The translations under genes were made by a program, and so were the position numbers. From the NCBI GenBank assembly GCA_026874595.1, contig CM049311.1, positions 21,016,176 to 21,080,175 of the forward strand: a stretch of 64,000 nt of DNA. Direction: 5' to 3'. Within the stretch, counting starts at the first letter, position 1, and each line of letters starts with the position of its first letter. Positions 59,606-64,000 of this stretch are shown here, one piece after another. The notes beneath the pieces are model-generated. The model saw only the letters and a list, made by a program, of their open reading frames with translations, was not told the origin of the DNA and searched no databases. This stretch comes from Sipunculus nudus. Taxonomy: Eukaryota; Annelida; Sipuncula; Golfingiida; Sipunculidae.

Positions 59606-60342
59606 CAATGAGCTGTCATTAATTTTCTGTAACAACGATTTTTAGATATTTTCCCTGTGGAACAAATCCTTGTAATGTGTTACTGTAAAGATCTATATAC
59701 CTTATGTATATCGAAGGACCCCCTTGCTATATATATCAATATGCAAACCCGCCCTTTTGCTGTCTCCGTATACTCTTAATAAATGTTCTACTCTTAAAGA
59801 GAAAATCGCGAACCTATATATATTTAAATATTAATTGACTTTGTTAATTATAAATACATGTATATAATAACCAAGTAATATACATGGTTGATAAAATAAA
59901 AGAACAGTCTAAATGCACTGACTCTGGATATATTTGCCAGAATCTTTAATTCCGCGAAATATATATACATATATACATATGTCGATTCGCTTTAATTCGC
60001 TTGTTATAATTTTGAAAATATTATATCCATGGCATTCACTTAATTGCACTTTCAAGGATATATGTTATTGCTAATATAGGCAATTACCGTATTCCTAGAA
60101 GGAATGCATTAATTACTGCATGAATCATAATATCTAATATTGATATGTTAAAATACCATTTTGTACTCTTTTTCTCATAAATTGATATATATCATGGTTC
60201 CAAAAAATTATCTGAATTTCATTATTATCTAGTTACTGAGCTATATATATAATCAAATTTAGTGTTTTGTTCTTGCGTGCACTTTGGATGTTAAATCAAC
60301 GATACATTTGGTTCTTGAGATCAACTGGCGCTCGAGGTCTAA

Positions 60343-60346
<4 letters not shown>
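59603..60346. other. AT-rich intergenic DNA
   Basis: No gene or recognised repeat. Confidence 0.5.

Positions 60347-60410
<64 letters not shown>
60347..60410. repeat. (TA)n microsatellite
   Basis: Uninterrupted TA run of about 31 units. Confidence 0.98.
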
Positions 60411-60421
<11 letters not shown>

Positions 60422-60889
60422 CATGTTAAACTATACACACGTACTGAAAATGACAGTTCGACGAATTTATAGTTCTAACTTTTTATCACATTGCCTATAT
60501 ATAGGCATCAAAAAGCAAAATAAAAAAAAAACATATATTGAAAATAGTGGGCGTTTTAATCATTAATGTATTATGTATTTATAGAAAAGCACTTCTCAAT
60601 CAATGTTTTATACATGTATTCATATTTGCAGACAAAATAATAGGATTTATCTGTTATGAACAATAATTAAATCAACATTTCTGTCTGTGTACCAAATGGT
60701 TAATTCTTCAAAGGAGTATAATACTGTAGTAATATTATATCTCTTTGATTCTTCGAAAAGGTTTAATATACAGGAAAAAAGGTGACGATATATAACCTAA
60801 ACTGAATATGAAATGTGCACCCTTAATAATGTACACAGTTTTGTCCCTGCGAAATTAATCAATTTTATCTCAAATGAATAGTTTTGCAC

Positions 60890-61330
60890 TTGAAAACCCC
60901 TGCAGCACAACATGTGCTGTACAGATCACCCCTACAATCCATCATGTGCGTTAATAGCGAAGATCCATAGAATTACATTGTTACGTCACCAGATCGTGTC
61001 ACATTTCGCGCCAGCGCTCACGAAACTTTCCATGGTTGATGCAGACGATAAGCGACCGGCGTACGATTGTCGTTATTTCTCATTTTCGAACAGGTTTGCC
61101 CCGCGGTGGAAAATCAACCTGTTCTTGATCGATACTCAACATGTTTGGAGCATGCATTGTATTATTATTATATCAGGCTATTAGCAGTGTTATGTGCAGT
61201 TCTATGTCATTTGATGTACGTACATATTGTTGTAACTCATTACGACACTTCAAGGTATGCGGGTGGCCCGAGCTGGCCATTTACACCAAAGGGGTGGTAC
61301 TGATAGTGATACGTGTATTGTGACGTAATA
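60890..61330. promoter_or_regulatory. Higher-complexity block
   Basis: Non-repetitive, CpG-containing patch. Overlapping 60-90-codon frames lack domains. Regulatory use is possible. Confidence 0.25.
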
Positions 61331-62375
61331 ACACCTGCTTAGATGTACAGGAAAGAGAGGTGCGAAGTTTGTTTATCTCGAAGAATAGACAGAAATGAAA
61401 TAATGATATCAGTAATACAAATTTATAGATAAGATAGTAAATTATTACATCAAAGATCATCGGACAATATGGTAATAAAATTACGTTCAGCGAGTCTGGC
61501 TAGGTGTGTGTGTGCAGATTTTACGTGTAGATATGAGGATTGATGAAAAATATATGGATGAATTTTTGGGAAAATGTAAAAGATATGCATATATTTCTTG
61601 TTTATCTCTGAGGAAAATTTGTTAACATGGGCCTATTAAAAATGTTATGTACCTTATAGGAAGAAAAAAAATCAAAGATCATCAGAATTAATATAGTTTA
61701 TATATGCTTCCGTTCACGGGAAGGGCTGAAATTAAAGTTTTGACGAATTTTGAACTCCAACATTCGATATAGGGATATTTATCCCGACCGATGTTAAGTG
61801 CTCGTTGCCATGACGATATATATTATCCCAGAAATATCCAACTCTTTAAATAAAAATTGCCAAATTGAAATTTACGCACTCTGTTTCTTAACCTTTATAT
61901 TAATGTGTGAGTATATATTAAGTTTGAAGCCCAGCAAATGGCTCCAATATTATATATTTCCCCTTTGGCCATGCAGTGATACCACATGTATGTAAATACG
62001 CAGTTTTATCAGACCATACTATGTAAAGGCACTTATTGCTGCTGGTATTTGAAGCAAATTAATACAACATATATCATCAATAACTATATTTATATAAAAA
62101 CGCTACCAAAAGTAAATGAGCCGATCATACTTAGCTCAGGTTTAGTGATTTAACTTGTCAGAATTGCCCGAATACTCGAATATCGAGTAATCGATAGAGC
62201 GAAAAAGGTATCGAAGTCGGTTGTCTTGCAAAACTGGAATTATTTTTCATATTATTATACATATATCCCATTGTGACATGTGATTTCATTTAATATGTTA
62301 TAATATACTATCATATTTTACCGATTATATATACATATATAGTTATATAAAGCTTTCCATTTTTCACGGACAAAA
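61331..62375. other. AT-rich intergenic DNA
   Basis: ATCAAAGATCATC occurs twice (about 61450 and 61671), probably by chance. No gene. Confidence 0.5.
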
Positions 62376-62858
62376 CTAAAGGTGCCCATTCACCTTATGA
62401 AAAAAAAAATTATGTGATTTTTGGCTCTCTATGTGGATATATTAATAATCTGTCTAAGGGTAAATTTGGTTGTGAAAAGTTCTCATAATTAACGCTTTCG
62501 TGAAGGATTTATGACCTTGTTTAGCAACAAAATGTTTGTAAACACAGTACTGTTGACATACATACAAATCACGTAACCTGCAGTGGTAGGTTGCATATAT
62601 GCGGAGGAAGAAAGGCAACTTGTTGCAAAACGCCAATTAATTTCAAAGCTCTGGCTTATCTGACTTGCTGCCAGATGCCCTTGTTGAACTTGTTTTGATT
62701 ATTTTGGCTGGCCCCAACATATATGATAAACATGTTGATATTAACAAAACAAGCAGCCTGTGTGCGGTGATATCCACGTTTTATGGCCTATTTTTATAAC
62801 AGCTCCAAGGGATTACCTTCAGTTTATAAAGGTCAGATAGGTGATTGGGCTCCTTTAA
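62376..62858 (-). mobile_element. MITE-2: second full-length copy of the TTAA-flanked element
   Basis: The body is 62380-62854 (475 bp) with TTAA on the right (62855-62858) and CTAA on the left (62376-62379), one base from TTAA. Terminal inverted repeats AGGTGCCCATTCACCT and AGGAGCCCAATCACCT match at 14 of 16. In reverse complement it aligns with MITE-1 throughout, including GGTAATCCCTTGGAGCT, AACGTGGATATCAC, CAGCAAGTCAGATAAGC and ACTTTTCACAACCAAA, with a single copy of the 135-bp unit. No transposase. Confidence 0.87.
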
Positions 62859-63097
62859 GATATCAGAATTGTCTCAGAAGTCGATCTACACATTGTTTCA
62901 GTTTTTCCCCCCTGATTTTTACCCTGCTGTTGCACTATAAATGATCGCTCGACTTTAACATATACTGAATATGGCCAGGACATGATTAGTCATTATGACA
63001 ATAAATGATCAAGATATTTATGGATGTTACGCAGGTTAATCAATAGAAATCCGTTTAAAGTGCTCTACGTTATTTGAGATATTCAAGCAATATGATG

Positions 63098-63100
<3 letters not shown>

Positions 63101-63152
<52 letters not shown>
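63101..63152. repeat. (GA)n microsatellite
   Basis: GA run of about 25 units, followed to about 63350 by scattered GACAGA/GACAGACA words. Confidence 0.97.
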
Positions 63153-63155
<3 letters not shown>

Positions 63156-63669
63156 AGAGACAGTCGGTATAGGACAGACAAACAGAGATTTAATGAGAAG
63201 ACAGAGGAGGATAACTGACCGACAGACTGACAGAGGAAAAATGCAAAATTATGCAATTGAATTTGACTTTATTCACTGTTAGTGAATCATCCGATTTTGA
63301 ATGTATATGGAAAGCGACAGACAGACAAACAGGCAAAGACAGATATACATCAATAGATATTATACCTTGCCTGCTTATTATAAAAAAGTAAACAACTTCA
63401 ATGTGGGTTATAGAGAGCAATATAGATAAAAGGTAAAATATCAATAATAACATAACAATACCTTTTTCATATATTTGTTGTCCCGTTTCGGACCTTTTCT
63501 CTCATCAATCCATGCATATCAAGGGATGAGAAATAATGCATTTACGAATTTAGTTGTCAGTATTTTGGGGTTTATTTATGATTATATAAAACTAACTGTA
63601 TTTATAGCGTTTTCCTTATGCAATGTTTTATGCGATGAAGTATAAGTCATTGATAATCTACAGTGAGTG

Positions 63670-64000
63670 AAGGGTTTTGATTTCTATCACGGCTCCCCTC
63701 CGGGCGGGTGATATAAGACGGACCATTAATGCCCGGGGGTAGGGGTGTCGGTGACACGGAGGGGTGGGTTTATTTCACGGACGCCGGCATATACCAACAC
63801 GTTAGACAGCGCTGACCGCGGGAAGGTAAGCTAGTCGTCCCTGGTGTGACGTGCGCACCTGAGCCCGGATGATTGATATGATCCCGCGAGATCCCGCGGG
63901 AACGAGACGTGGCCGAGAAGTCGCACGATAAAGTAATTGGTGCCGGATCGTCGGACTCGGAGCCAGATACTGACACGCGTCATGGGAGACAAACTGTCGC
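63670..64000. other. CpG-rich right edge
   Basis: The last 330 bp are the most CpG-dense non-repeat sequence outside the POU gene. Features are GATCCCGCGAGATCCCGCGG (about 63881-63900) and a plus-strand AAG/GTAAGC (about 63823-63831) that would suit a splice donor. It may be the start of another gene or CpG-rich promoter continuing beyond the window, or an unrecognised repeat. The 68-codon minus frame shows no domain. Confidence 0.3.

Noticed and set aside
61450-61683. ATCAAAGATCATC present twice
   Set aside because: Only 13 AT-rich bases match and the flanks do not align.

Overview
This is animal nuclear DNA, not bacterial. It is AT-rich and packed with long (TA)n, (CT)n, (TTA)n and (CA)n microsatellites, runs of 14-19 C or G, tRNA-derived SINEs and short non-autonomous DNA transposons. 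It holds one convincing protein-coding gene in 64 kb. That gene, on the minus strand at 41793-43097, is an uninterrupted 434-residue class III POU-homeodomain transcription factor (the family of vertebrate Brn-1/2/4 and fly vvl/drifter). The microsatellite style, SINEs and compact POU3 protein suggest a marine invertebrate, perhaps a lophotrochozoan such as a mollusc or brachiopod. That placement is an inference; I cannot name a species.

Layout. 0-8 kb: a 605-bp transposon (MITE-1) with TTAA flanks and an internal 135-bp tandem duplication, a GA-rich repeat, a higher-complexity block (2.8-3.9 kb), small duplications, and two head-to-head SINEs (6.7-7.4 kb). 8-24 kb: satellites, three higher-complexity blocks (8.9-9.35, 10.85-11.55, 13.2-14.06 kb), a palindromic dispersed repeat (17.2-17.9 kb) and a hAT-like MITE with a perfect 8-bp target-site duplication (18.45-18.80 kb). 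24-40 kb: AT-rich desert with scattered blocks that look like conserved regulatory DNA, the largest at 38.46-39.9 kb. 40-45 kb: the POU gene, a possible long 3' UTR, and an upstream region with four CCAAT boxes in about 65 bp and octamer-like POU sites. 45-64 kb: CT/TA satellites, two inverted copies of another dispersed repeat (47.65-47.93 and 55.43-55.69 kb), more blocks (49.2, 54.35-55.3, 57.0, 58.85 and 60.9 kb), a second MITE copy (62.4-62.9 kb) and a CpG-rich right edge.

How it may work together. A single developmental regulator in a gene-poor interval with many higher-complexity islands is the usual layout of a locus run by distal enhancers. Several islands contain RFX X-box, SOX, POU, homeodomain or E-box-like sequences, as expected for neural or ectodermal POU3 control, but their function is inferred from sequence only. 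I found no operon, CRISPR array, canonical tRNA or rRNA gene, or intact transposase, and no convincing evidence of a wholly new biological system. The most likely undescribed items are the transposon and SINE families and the candidate enhancers.
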